Positions 26,632 to 35,819 of a DNA stretch of 64,000 bases are shown here, one piece after another (the stretch's first letter is position 1; the number at the start of each line of letters is the position of its first letter). Made by a program: the position numbers and the translations under genes. The DNA lies in NCBI GenBank assembly GCA_002351925.1, contig DEHM01000012.1:21666-85665 (forward strand), written 5' to 3'. The notes under the pieces were generated by a model. It ran no database searches, had not been told where the DNA came from, and was given only the letters and a program-made list of their open reading frames with translations. Origin of the DNA: Bacteroidales bacterium UBA2800. Lineage in GTDB: Bacteria; Bacteroidota; Bacteroidia; Bacteroidales; Paludibacteraceae.

Positions 26632-26662
26632 AAGAAGAACCTAACGATACAACGACAAAAGA

Positions 26663-26695
26663 AATAGGGGCGCCGAAGCGTCCCTATTCTTTTTA
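26663..26695. terminator. Bidirectional intrinsic terminator
   Basis: Stem AATAGGGGCGC/GCGTCCCTATT (26663-26673 and 26678-26688) with a CGAA loop, followed by CTTTTT on the plus strand and by TTTCTTTTG on the minus strand. It lies between the convergent beta-galactosidase and Sus-like genes. Confidence 0.85.
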
Positions 26696-26710
26696 GATAA
26701 TCAGTTCGGA

Positions 26711-28042
26711 TTAACGAACTTGAGTACCCTGTACGTTGTACATCTTGTTGTCGCGGATGATGTAGAGGACACCGTCAACAACTACTTTCTGAGCCTTCTC
26801 AGTCAGAACTACGTTCTCGATACCTTCTTCCTTAACAGTCCAACGACCGTTTGTGCTGAAGTCAAGAACAACTGCATTTTGGTCGTCAGCCAATTGACCG
26901 AATACGAGTTGGTTGTCACCAATCTTAGCCCAAGTGTCTTCCTCAGCGTCGTAAACCTCGAGTTCTTGATCCCAAGAACCAGCACCACGGAACTTGAAGA
27001 ACTGAGCAGCCTTTGCTTCAACAGTAGCCTCGAAATAACCGGTAGAAGCATTGAAGGTCATAGCAGTTCCTTCCCAACCGTCGAAACCACCGATGATCTC
27101 AACAGCCTCAGGACAATTCTCAGCCGGCATTTTAGCAGCAACCGTATAGGTTACAAGAGGCGAATCATCGCAACGTGCCCAACGGAGATCCTCAGCGCGG
27201 AGGTCCCAAACGATCTCAGCATTCTCGTGAGTCAGTTGGTTGTCACCATCCTCACCCGGGATACGGCCCCATACATCATCAACGAGCTTCTGCATGTAAG
27301 CGTCATCGCTCCAAGACGGTTCAGTCTCGATCTCACCGGTCTCACCCATCAAACCGCTAACGATCTGGTACGGAGTACCCTCAGCAGCCTTGAAAGTGAT
27401 GTAGTAGGTCGGAGCCTCGTTTGCAATCGAAGCCTCCATGTCGAGCTGCATCTGTTGGAAAGCCCAACCGTTCATACCACCTACGATGAACGGAACTACA
27501 TAACCGCCGCAACCATCGCTGATAACAGTAATTTTGTAGTTGTGGTAGATAGCAGTACACGGGTTCTGCTTCCATGCGTCAACCGTGAATACGTTCGGAG
27601 CGTCAGCGCCGTAGTTGATCATGTCGATCTCACCAGCGTAAGCACCTTGTACAACCTCTACACCACCGCGGATTTTGGTAGCAGCACCTACCTGATACTC
27701 CCAGTTGAAGTTACCATCTACGTCCAGCATAATCGGCTTAGCCTGAATACCCTTCGTTGCATCGGGCTCAGCTTCGGGCTCGAAAGAACCAACGTACCAG
27801 CCGTCGTAACCCTCAACAGCCTCTACAGCTACACACTCAACAGGATTGGCGCTCCAACCGTTGAACGAACCGGTCAGCACGATGTTGTTACAAGCCATGT
27901 TAGCCGGAACGAAGAAGCACACACAAACGTTACCCTGATCGTAGTAGTCAGCCAGAACTGCGTCCGACGGAACAACGTCTGCCGATGCAAATGCGCTAAC
28001 ACTCATCAGCGCAGCTGCGAAAAAAGCATAAAACTTTTTCAT
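26711..28042 (-). CDS. SusE/SusF-like surface glycan-binding protein
   Basis: A 443-residue secreted protein, signal peptide MKKFYAFFAAALMSVSAFAS without a clear lipobox. Three tandem CBM-like beta domains are marked by GSFNGW (about 58), GGMNGW (about 188) and GGFDGW (about 317), the starch/alpha-glucan binding pattern seen in SusE/SusF and CBM48-like folds. The last 35 residues carry a separate tail, VDGVLYIIRDNKMYNV, also seen in the protein at 55606. Last gene of the Sus-like set; probably helps bind the glycan at the surface. Confidence 0.78.
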   Translation of the reverse strand: MKKFYAFFAAALMSVSAFASADVVPSDAVLADYYDQGNVCVCFFVPANMACNNIVLTGSFNGWSANPVECVAVEAVEGYDGWYVGSFEPEAEPDATKGIQAKPIMLDVDGNFNWEYQVGAATKIRGGVEVVQGAYAGEIDMINYGADAPNVFTVDAWKQNPCTAIYHNYKITVISDGCGGYVVPFIVGGMNGWAFQQMQLDMEASIANEAPTYYITFKAAEGTPYQIVSGLMGETGEIETEPSWSDDAYMQKLVDDVWGRIPGEDGDNQLTHENAEIVWDLRAEDLRWARCDDSPLVTYTVAAKMPAENCPEAVEIIGGFDGWEGTAMTFNASTGYFEATVEAKAAQFFKFRGAGSWDQELEVYDAEEDTWAKIGDNQLVFGQLADDQNAVVLDFSTNGRWTVKEEGIENVVLTEKAQKVVVDGVLYIIRDNKMYNVQGTQVR

Positions 28043-28080
28043 AAATTTAAAATGAATTAGTTAATAATGTTAATTAAATA

Positions 28081-28100
28081 TAATGAATTTTGGTTCATTA
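28081..28100. other. Hairpin between SusD and SusE/F-like genes
   Basis: Perfect 7-bp inverted repeat TAATGAA-N6-TTCATTA just after the SusD stop on the minus strand. It may stabilise or attenuate the transcript; there is no T-run. Confidence 0.4.
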
Positions 28101-28107
28101 ATATCGA

Positions 28108-29874
28108 TTAATAAGCATAACCGTCACCGCCTTGCCCAGCGTAGATATTCTCGGTATCACCCTCTACATCTTTTTTGTAGTTCGGGTTTGAGCGTTTATC
28201 CTCCGACGGCACGGGGAACCAGTTCATGAATTCCTCTTCTTTAACCACAAACCACGGGCTGTTCACTGCCGGCGGCAAATCAGCCTTCCCGTAACGTCCT
28301 TCCCAGTGATAACGATGGTTATTAGCTTCCTTTCCAAAGAAGCGGCCGAAACGGATCAAGTCCATACGACGGCGTCCCTCAAACCAGAACTCACGGCTCC
28401 ACTCGTCGAGCAGTGTCTCTTCGTCAAGCTCAGGAAGCGGATCTGCGTTCGCACGTTTGCGGATGACATTGTTGATGATGTCGAGAGCACCGGTCTTGTC
28501 ACCCTTGCGGAACATAGCTTCTGCCTGAATCATATAGGCTTCTGCCAGACGCAGCATCGGGATATCGGTATCCGGCCAACCCGGGTTCTGACGCGGCGAG
28601 AGTTTCGGCAGCGCAGCGGTGGAATAGACACCCGTGAACTTGCAACCTCCCCACGACTCATAGAAATACTCATTGCTACCTACGCTCATAGTTCCCTTCA
28701 GGTTGAAGTTCTTATGATCCGTGGTATTCAGACCATAGGAGCACAGGATAGCGCGGTCGTCTTTGAGTTGCTTCGACATCTGAAACTCATCGTAGATCAT
28801 CGCTGCAGCCCCGTCACGGTCGATACCGAGCGGCGCAAGGAACTTGTCGACCATCGTAGGCGACGTACGCAGCGCGTGCCACTCTTCCTCAATACCCCAG
28901 GCGTTCATGCCGCCATAACGCGGACCGGCGATGAGGAACTTACCACCGGCGTGACTCTGGGTATACAGACCATCCTGATAGATCGAGAAGACCGACTCCT
29001 TGATAACATCGTCGCGGTCGTTATCACCCATGAAGAGGCGCTGGTAAGCCGAGTATACGAAGCCGGAGTCGGTAACCACAGAATCCACTACAAGCGCGTG
29101 CTGCGGGTTCTCGTTGATAACGGCTGTAGCCGCCGTCAGTGCCTTGTCCCAAGTCTGGCCGGAAGCCCAGTCCTTGTTGTCCTTGTTGTAGACATCGGCA
29201 TTGAGGTAGATACGCGCCAGGAGGAGTTGCGCAGCCGCTTTACCCACGCGGTATTTGTTGATACGCGTAGCGGGCAGCAGCGGAATAATCTCCTCGAGTT
29301 CGGCTACCAACCACTCGTAGAGTTTATGGCGCGGCACGAAATGAGGATACTCGTTCGACTCCGTCGTTACCAGCGGTGCATAGTAGAAGAGATCCATCAA
29401 GTAGTAGTAGTGGAACGCACGAATCCAACGTACCTCTGCCAGACGATACTTCTCCTCGTCGGTCGACGAGCCGGCATAGGTCAGATAGTGGTTGCAATAC
29501 TTGATGTTGAGGTTCAGACGCGTGTAGATACCGCGGATCATGTCGCTGGTACCTGTCCAGTTGGTAGTAGGCAGACCGCGCGACTCAGCGTCATCCCAAA
29601 TCCAGAAGGCCTCGTCGGTTGTCAGGTCGTTGCAATACCAGATGGTACGGTAGAAACCGGACATACCGGCATCCATATCCTCCACATCGGAGTCCTCACC
29701 CGGGCTGGACTGACCGATAACGGCCATACAGGAATAGCACTTGGTGAACATACGATCCTGGTTGAAGGATGTAGAAGAGTTCGGATCGATAGGCTCGGTA
29801 TTCAGGTCTTGTACGCAGGCAGCCAAGCCGAGTGCGATACAAGCCAGAGCCATATATTTCACTAAACGTTTCAT
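28108..29874 (-). CDS. SusD/RagB-family nutrient-binding lipoprotein
   Basis: A 588-residue SusD homologue, lid of the SusC channel. Lipoprotein signal MKRLVKYMALACIALGLAAC, then the family pattern of TPR-like helices (YRLAEVRWIRAFHYYYLMDLF, AAAQLLLARIYLNADVY), MLRLAEAYMIQAEAMFR, and the C-terminal EFWFEGRRRMDLIRFGRF. Lies 41 bases after SusC. Confidence 0.93.
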   Translation of the reverse strand: MKRLVKYMALACIALGLAACVQDLNTEPIDPNSSTSFNQDRMFTKCYSCMAVIGQSSPGEDSDVEDMDAGMSGFYRTIWYCNDLTTDEAFWIWDDAESRGLPTTNWTGTSDMIRGIYTRLNLNIKYCNHYLTYAGSSTDEEKYRLAEVRWIRAFHYYYLMDLFYYAPLVTTESNEYPHFVPRHKLYEWLVAELEEIIPLLPATRINKYRVGKAAAQLLLARIYLNADVYNKDNKDWASGQTWDKALTAATAVINENPQHALVVDSVVTDSGFVYSAYQRLFMGDNDRDDVIKESVFSIYQDGLYTQSHAGGKFLIAGPRYGGMNAWGIEEEWHALRTSPTMVDKFLAPLGIDRDGAAAMIYDEFQMSKQLKDDRAILCSYGLNTTDHKNFNLKGTMSVGSNEYFYESWGGCKFTGVYSTAALPKLSPRQNPGWPDTDIPMLRLAEAYMIQAEAMFRKGDKTGALDIINNVIRKRANADPLPELDEETLLDEWSREFWFEGRRRMDLIRFGRFFGKEANNHRYHWEGRYGKADLPPAVNSPWFVVKEEEFMNWFPVPSEDKRSNPNYKKDVEGDTENIYAGQGGDGYAY

Positions 29875-29915
29875 ATTATAATGAGTTTACAGTTATCAGT
29901 TTTTCAGTTATCAGA

Positions 29916-32900
29916 TTAGAATTGGAGGTTGATACCGATTACGGTAGTCATCGAACGCGGGTAGATCGAGTTGTCGACGCCGCCCAGACCGATTTCCGGA
30001 TCCAGACCCGAGTAACCGGTGATTACGAACGGGTTGGAAACGGTGCAATAAGCACGACCGGAGATTTTGTTCTTGGTGAACGAATAACCGAGCGTGATAT
30101 TGTCGCAACGGAGGAAGGAAGCGTTCTCGAGGAAGCGGTCGGTGATACTTGCGTCAGCCGTACCGATGATACTCTTACCCTCTGCATCGTAGATCGTACG
30201 GTTGTAGCCGTCTACGTAGTAGGTATTGAATACATCCACCGGCAGGTTGCTGTAGTATCCGTTACGCGACAGCTGACCGGCAGGCACATTCTGCAGACGG
30301 GTAGAGATCACGTTGTTGAACACGTAGTTGCCGATGTTGGCGCGGAAGGACATACCAAGGTCGAATCCGTAGAACTGGAACTTCATCTGGAAGCCCATCG
30401 TCACAGGAGCCACAGGGTTGTGCTTGAAGACCTTATCCTGCTCGTCAATAGAACCATCGGTGTTCTGGTCGATGATGTACCAATACTGCGAACCGTCTGC
30501 ACGCGTGCCCTTGCGAGCCTCGTAGAGATAGAAGGTGTTGGTAGCGTAGCCTACAGCAAACTTGGTAATGGATTTACCGCCGAGACCTTCACCGCCGTAG
30601 CCCCAACCGTCGATCATGGAGTCTTCGCCGTTGAGGTTGGTAATCTTATTCTCGTTCCATGTTACGTTGTAACCCAGATCCCATTTGAATTTCTTTCCGT
30701 AGTCGAGAACGACTGCGTTGATCGAGAACTCGACACCTTGGTTCTGGAGCGAACCCACGTTGGAGGTCACACGTTTACGGAAGTTGGTACCCATCGGGAC
30801 GATGACGTTGTTCAGCAGGTCGGTCGTACGACGGAAGTAATAGTCGATCGATCCGGAGATACGGTTGTTGAGGAATGCGTAGTCGAGACCTACGTTGTAG
30901 GTAGTCGTCTTCTCCCAAGTCAGGTTGGGGTTGAAGGCATTCGGACGATCGGAGATATAGAGGGTATTACCGTTGATATCTACCACTTGCTCTACGATGT
31001 TGGTATTCACATCCTCGGTAGCGTAGTTGGTACCGCCGACCGGATAATAGGAGGTGTGACCGGTGGTCTGCGTATAGGTCGGCATGTAGGAGTAGTCGCC
31101 GATACCGTCCTGCTGACCGGTGATACCGTAACCGAGACGGAGCTTGAGATCGTTGAGCCAGTGTACATCTTTCATGAACGACTCTTTGATCTTCCAGCTG
31201 ACAGCTACAGAGGGGAACACACCCCAACGGTGGTCGCGGGAGAAACGGCTGGAACCATCACCACGGATGGTAGCAGTCAGACCTATCTGGTTCCATCCCC
31301 ACCAGTTCATACGGCCGAAGAAGGAAACCAGGTAGTTCTCACCCTTACCCTCAGCATGGGAAGCGTAAGCCGGTCCGCCCGGGGTGCCGGTAGTACCCTG
31401 ATAGGTCATCGGATAGATACCGTTACCGTCCTTCAGATAGTCGTTGTAGAAGTGCTGCCACTCGTAACCGGCCATGATGTCGAAATGCTGGTGTGCATTC
31501 TCCCAGTCGTGGCTATACTGTGCGTAGCAGTTGAACTGGAGATTGTATTTCATCTTCTGCTCGGTCAGTTTCCAACCGGTATAGTGGCTGGCCGTTCCGA
31601 GCGGGTTGTTATCCTCTTTTCTCTTCGAGAAGATATAGTCGGCACCGAAGTTTGCGTGGAGCACGAGGTCCTCGAAACCGTGGATCTTATAGGTAGCGTC
31701 CAGGTTACCTACAAACTGACCGGCCTTCGAAGTATTGGATTGATGCTTGAGCTGTGCCAGCGGGTTGGATTGGCCTTTCAGGCTGTACATCCAGTTGGGG
31801 TCCTCAAACGGGCCAAGTTCGCTGGTAGATGTTCCCAGCGGCTGGAAGAAACCGTCCCAGTGAGTGTCGAGCTCCTCTTTGGTTACATAGTAGCTCTTTC
31901 CGTTTGCCTCGCCGGCCAGGATCGGGTCGCCGTAGATATTGGTCAGGTCGCCCGTAGAGTAGATCGGCTCGGTAGGATCCTTATCGAGATAAGCACCCGA
32001 GATACCCGGCTCATACTCGTTGTAGATAAACATACCCTTCGCGTTGAGGTTGAAGCTCAAGTGGTTATCCAAGAAGGACGGATTGAGGTTAAGCGAAGCA
32101 GTCACACGCTGCATCTGCGAACCCTTTACAGCACCGTTGTTAAGCGTATAACCTACCGATGCACGGTACGGCATATCGGCTATCTTGTCCTTGTAACCTC
32201 CGGTCAGGGAGATGTTGTGGTCGGTAGAAATAGCAGTGCGATAGATCTGGCTGAACCAGTCTACGTTGTCGTTCATGAGGTAAGCATTCTCCGAAGTTTT
32301 GCGTCCGGAAGCCGTTGCGTACGCACGCAGCTCGTCGGCGGTCAACACGGCCATGTGCTTCATCACGGTACCGAAGCTGACGTTACCATCGTAGGACACT
32401 TTCATTTTCTGGCCTGCTTTACCTTTCTTCGTGGTAATCAAGATGACACCGTTGGATGCACGGCTACCGTAGATAGCGGTAGCGGAAGCGTCTTTGAGGA
32501 CGGTGAAGGTCTCGATATCGTTCGGGTTGACCATCGACAGCGGGTTGGACACACCCGGCATGCTGGCGTTATCCATAGCCAGACCATCGATAACGATAAG
32601 CGGGTCGTTGGATGCGTTGAGCGACGAACCACCACGAATACGGATCGTTGCGCCGCCACCCGGAGTACCACCGTCGGTAGCGATGTTCACACCGGCGATC
32701 TTACCGGCAAGCATGTCTTGCGCGTTTGTCACCAGACCTTTGTTCATCTCATCGGGCTTGATAGCCGTTACCGAACCGGTAGCGTCGTTTTTCTTCACGA
32801 CACCGTAACCAACGACAACGACTTCTTCGAGCAACTCAGAGTCTTCGCCCATACGTACATACATCGACGATTGTGCCGCCAATTCCTGGGTCTTATAGCC

Positions 32901-33143
32901 CATATAGGAGAACTGGAGTTTTGCTCCGGGTTGAACGTTGAGCGAGAAACGACCGTCAAAATCGGTGATAGTACCATTGGTAGTACCCATCTCGAGGATG
33001 GAAGCACCGATAACCGGCTCGCCGTTTTCAATATCAACCACTGTACCTTGTACGGCCAGTTGCGCGAAGGCAGCTGCCGAGCCCACCATCAGCATGATGG
33101 CCAGAGCGATGGTACGAAACATATTCAATTGAGTCTTTTTCAT
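29916..33143 (-). CDS. SusC/RagA-family TonB-dependent outer-membrane transporter
   Basis: A 1075-residue TonB-dependent channel. Signal peptide 1-27 ending AFAQ, CarboxypepD_reg-like domain (VQGTVVDIENGEPVIGASI, TDFDGRF), the TonB/plug start EEVVVVGYGVVKKNDATG, and the plug motif ATAIYGSRASNGVILITTKKG, then a 22-strand barrel ending in VIGINLQF. Start at 33143 chosen because the signal peptide begins there. With SusD it imports an oligosaccharide; the nearby symporter and binding protein suggest an alpha-glucan, but no glycoside hydrolase of that class is adjacent. Confidence 0.93.
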   Translation of the reverse strand: MKKTQLNMFRTIALAIMLMVGSAAAFAQLAVQGTVVDIENGEPVIGASILEMGTTNGTITDFDGRFSLNVQPGAKLQFSYMGYKTQELAAQSSMYVRMGEDSELLEEVVVVGYGVVKKNDATGSVTAIKPDEMNKGLVTNAQDMLAGKIAGVNIATDGGTPGGGATIRIRGGSSLNASNDPLIVIDGLAMDNASMPGVSNPLSMVNPNDIETFTVLKDASATAIYGSRASNGVILITTKKGKAGQKMKVSYDGNVSFGTVMKHMAVLTADELRAYATASGRKTSENAYLMNDNVDWFSQIYRTAISTDHNISLTGGYKDKIADMPYRASVGYTLNNGAVKGSQMQRVTASLNLNPSFLDNHLSFNLNAKGMFIYNEYEPGISGAYLDKDPTEPIYSTGDLTNIYGDPILAGEANGKSYYVTKEELDTHWDGFFQPLGTSTSELGPFEDPNWMYSLKGQSNPLAQLKHQSNTSKAGQFVGNLDATYKIHGFEDLVLHANFGADYIFSKRKEDNNPLGTASHYTGWKLTEQKMKYNLQFNCYAQYSHDWENAHQHFDIMAGYEWQHFYNDYLKDGNGIYPMTYQGTTGTPGGPAYASHAEGKGENYLVSFFGRMNWWGWNQIGLTATIRGDGSSRFSRDHRWGVFPSVAVSWKIKESFMKDVHWLNDLKLRLGYGITGQQDGIGDYSYMPTYTQTTGHTSYYPVGGTNYATEDVNTNIVEQVVDINGNTLYISDRPNAFNPNLTWEKTTTYNVGLDYAFLNNRISGSIDYYFRRTTDLLNNVIVPMGTNFRKRVTSNVGSLQNQGVEFSINAVVLDYGKKFKWDLGYNVTWNENKITNLNGEDSMIDGWGYGGEGLGGKSITKFAVGYATNTFYLYEARKGTRADGSQYWYIIDQNTDGSIDEQDKVFKHNPVAPVTMGFQMKFQFYGFDLGMSFRANIGNYVFNNVISTRLQNVPAGQLSRNGYYSNLPVDVFNTYYVDGYNRTIYDAEGKSIIGTADASITDRFLENASFLRCDNITLGYSFTKNKISGRAYCTVSNPFVITGYSGLDPEIGLGGVDNSIYPRSMTTVIGINLQF

Positions 33144-33176
33144 TGTTGCAAATGATTTTTGACAGTTCATATCAGA

Positions 33177-34151
33177 TTAAGGTTGAACAACGGGACGTTT
33201 GTAGGTCAAGCCGCCGAGCACGAACGTTGCCGGGACACCAGCATCATCCAGTTTGAACTTGGAGATACCGAGCTCTTCCGGTTCTTCTTCCTGCTCCGTA
33301 TTCTTGATGACTACAACGAACTTGGAATCCGAAGAGATACTGGAGAAGTACCACTTGAAGTCGAACTCAATGCTGTCCTGGCTATCAATCGTCGCCTGTT
33401 TGGTCTCACGGTCGTAGGTAGAACGAACCGACTTACGGAACAGATGGCCGGTATTCAGGTTTGTCGAGTTGCGATCGAAGGCCAGATAGAAATGGCAAGT
33501 AGTATCTGCGCTGACGGTATCCATATGGTCGAATATCTGAATAGTATCCGTTATGTAAGTCATCGGCGGGATAAAACGGGTACGGATTGAATCACGGAAG
33601 ACGCTATCCAAAACAAATTCGCCACGGAAATCAGCCTCCCAGTCGGTATTGGGGAAAGAAGTAACCACTTTCTCCATCTTCTCCACGCGTGCGTTGTTGT
33701 CGATCGAATTGCCGCCATAGACTTTACCATCCGGAGCGATCAACGCGTCGCCTCTGTAGTAGAGTTCATAAGGCGCACCGCCGGTAGGAGTAACCAGAAG
33801 GGTAAATACCGTGTTCTGATCCATCCAGTCGCCATACTCATAGGTCATCGTGTCGACCTTTTTCGGCTCGTAAACACCATCACCAAAGGAGATCGTGCGA
33901 AACAGCAGACGAGGATCATTCACATCCTTGGACGGAAACTCATACTCAGCAATCGTGAGCGTCGTGCCGGTCAGCGTCACCAGACCGCGTGCCGTGTTGG
34001 GGTTGTCACCCGAAGCAGCAGCGTTACCATGCAGCGTCGCTTTTACCAGATCGGTGCATACCTCCGTCACATTTGACTTGGTCTCGCAAGAGGTGAGAGC
34101 CAGGGCGGCTATCCCTACTGCGAATACACTTACAAGTAGTTTGTTTTTCAT
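33177..34151 (-). CDS. Lipoprotein of unknown function in the Sus-like locus
   Basis: A 324-residue lipoprotein; signal MKNKLLVSVFAVGIAALALTSC. Mature part is beta-rich and acidic, with EQEEEPEELG near the end, and no recognised domain. Sits between the sugar symporter and SusC, 33 bases before the SusC start. It may be a surface glycan-binding accessory, as often found in such loci, but the family is not known to me. Confidence 0.65.
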   Translation of the reverse strand: MKNKLLVSVFAVGIAALALTSCETKSNVTEVCTDLVKATLHGNAAASGDNPNTARGLVTLTGTTLTIAEYEFPSKDVNDPRLLFRTISFGDGVYEPKKVDTMTYEYGDWMDQNTVFTLLVTPTGGAPYELYYRGDALIAPDGKVYGGNSIDNNARVEKMEKVVTSFPNTDWEADFRGEFVLDSVFRDSIRTRFIPPMTYITDTIQIFDHMDTVSADTTCHFYLAFDRNSTNLNTGHLFRKSVRSTYDRETKQATIDSQDSIEFDFKWYFSSISSDSKFVVVIKNTEQEEEPEELGISKFKLDDAGVPATFVLGGLTYKRPVVQP

Positions 34152-34196
34152 AAATAGATATTTTTGTTTGTTGTTAGTTTTTCAATCGAGGTCTCG

Positions 34197-34251
34197 TAAT
34201 GCTCCCGTTATTCCTCCGTTATTCCTCCGACACTTCACCGATATTCCACCG
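34197..34251. repeat. Five 11-bp tandem repeats ending in CCG
   Basis: Units TAATGCTCCCG, TTATTCCTCCG twice, ACACTTCACCG and ATATTCCACCG in the 124-base spacer between the symporter and the lipoprotein gene. The 11-bp period is exact; the sequence drifts. Confidence 0.85.
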
Positions 34252-34275
34252 ATGAAGTCCAGCCGGGTTTACGGG

Positions 34276-35619
34276 TCACTCTTTTTCCTTAATCAACGCC
34301 ACGCTGAGGGCACCCAGCAGGAGGAGCACTCCGGCTACGATCAGCATGCCGGCTTGCACGTGTGCGCATATATATTTAAGGAGAAGGCCTCCGCAGAGTG
34401 CTGCTACGATCTGCGGCACGCAGATAGTGCAGTTGAAGAGGCCGAGGTAATAGCCCATGTTTCCGCCCTTGATGGCGTTGGTCACGATGGTGAACGGCAG
34501 GGCCAGCATAGCTGCCCAAGCGGCACCGATGAGTGCGTAGCTGATCCAGAGGATATATTGGTCATGCACGAAATAGACGGAGATAAATCCGAGTGCACCG
34601 ACGATGAGCGAAACGGCATAGGCGCCACGGTTGCCGAACCAGTGCTCCAGTTTCGGCAGGAAAGCCGCCCAGAGGAGCGAGCCTACAGCCTGTACGCAGA
34701 AGACGACGCCGACCCAGTTGCCGGCTGTCTGGAAGGCAGAATCCGCCGCATTCGCGCCATCCCAGCCGTAGCAGTTAGCAGCGATTGCACCATTCGAATA
34801 CGTCCACATGTACATGAACGCCGCCCAGCAGAAGAACTGCACAAGGCCTACGGTCCAGAAAGCGGACGGCGCCTCGCGGAGCAACTGCAGGAAACCTTTC
34901 TCTTCCTCTTTCTCCTCTTTCTTCTTCGGATCAATGCCGTGGAAAGCAGCATACTCCTCAGGGTTAAGCTCCTTCACGGTCATGAAGGTATAGAGCGAGC
35001 AGAGAATCAGAATGGCTGCACCCGCATAGAACGACCACTTGACACTATCGGGGATAACACCCGGGTCTGCCTCATTGAGGATGCCAATCCAGGTAAAGAA
35101 TATCGGGAAGAGATAGCCCACTACCGATCCGGCGTTGCAGAGCGCGGACTGGATAGCATAGGCCGTACCCTTTTGCTCTTCGCCTACCATGTCGCCCACC
35201 ATCATTTTGAACGGCTGCATGGCGATGTTGATCGAGGTATCGAGGAACATAAGGCTGAACAGACCGAACCACATGGCGGCATTCAGGCCCAGGAAGAGCG
35301 ACTGCGTAAAGGTAAAGTCGCCTGCGTTAGGGAGCAATAACATCACCGCCACGGCGATGAGCGCGCCCACGAGCAGATAGGGTTTACGACGACCGAGACG
35401 ATTCCAGGTCTTGTCGCTGTACTTTCCTACGAGCGGCTGGACAATCATACCCATCAACGGGGGCAAGATCCAGAAGAAACTAAGGGTGTGGGGGTCAGCG
35501 CCAAGCGTGGCGAAGATACGTGAGATATTGGCGCTCTGGAGGGCATAAGCAATCTGTACTCCGAAGAAGCCGAAACTCAAGTTGAACAACTGTGCAAATG
35601 ACAAATTCTGTTTCTGCAT
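34276..35619 (-). CDS. MFS sugar symporter (SLC45/maltose-type)
   Basis: A 447-residue transporter with 12 predicted helices. Family features: FFGVQIAYALQSANISRIF, RLGRRKPYLLVGA after helix 2, DTSINIAMQPFKMMVGDMV, a central charged loop KKKEEKEEEKG, and ALPFTIVTNAIKGGNMGYYLGLFN. Bacteroidota members near Sus-like loci carry maltose or other disaccharides across the inner membrane. It is the first gene of the minus-strand run and has its own promoter. Confidence 0.85.
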   Translation of the reverse strand: MQKQNLSFAQLFNLSFGFFGVQIAYALQSANISRIFATLGADPHTLSFFWILPPLMGMIVQPLVGKYSDKTWNRLGRRKPYLLVGALIAVAVMLLLPNAGDFTFTQSLFLGLNAAMWFGLFSLMFLDTSINIAMQPFKMMVGDMVGEEQKGTAYAIQSALCNAGSVVGYLFPIFFTWIGILNEADPGVIPDSVKWSFYAGAAILILCSLYTFMTVKELNPEEYAAFHGIDPKKKEEKEEEKGFLQLLREAPSAFWTVGLVQFFCWAAFMYMWTYSNGAIAANCYGWDGANAADSAFQTAGNWVGVVFCVQAVGSLLWAAFLPKLEHWFGNRGAYAVSLIVGALGFISVYFVHDQYILWISYALIGAAWAAMLALPFTIVTNAIKGGNMGYYLGLFNCTICVPQIVAALCGGLLLKYICAHVQAGMLIVAGVLLLLGALSVALIKEKE

Positions 35620-35676
35620 GGTACAAAAATGTTTGTTACCTTTGGATATTACTATCCATATTCACATAATCGGCTG

Positions 35677-35707
35677 CAAAATTACAATTATTTTCGCACA
35701 TACGCAA
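35677..35707 (-). promoter_or_regulatory. Promoter of the Sus-like locus
   Basis: Minus strand: CTTGCGTATGTG (-33) and TAATTTTG (35684-35677) as -7, about 20 bp apart. The symporter ATG is 58 bases past the -7 box. Confidence 0.75.
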
Positions 35708-35754
35708 GAGTTACTTGCATTTTTTTGCATTTTTTTCTTTTTTTTCAAAAAATA

Positions 35755-35786
35755 TTTGCACGTATAAAATATTATGCGTACTTTTG
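35755..35786 (+). promoter_or_regulatory. Promoter of the recQ-led gene array
   Basis: TTTGCACGTATA (35755) as -33 and TACTTTTG (35779-35786) as -7, 20 bp apart, 34 bases before the recQ ATG. It is the only good promoter I found before the 21.7-kb run of plus-strand genes. Confidence 0.78.
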
Positions 35787-35819
35787 TGTCCAAATTTACG
35801 TAAGAGTAAGGATCACATT

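Noticed and set aside
26720..28060. Plus-strand open frame of 446 codons
   Set aside because: Shadow of the SusE/F-like gene on the minus strand.
29832..33155. Plus-strand open frame of 1107 codons
   Set aside because: It is the complement of the SusC gene, whose domains and signal peptide are clear on the minus strand.
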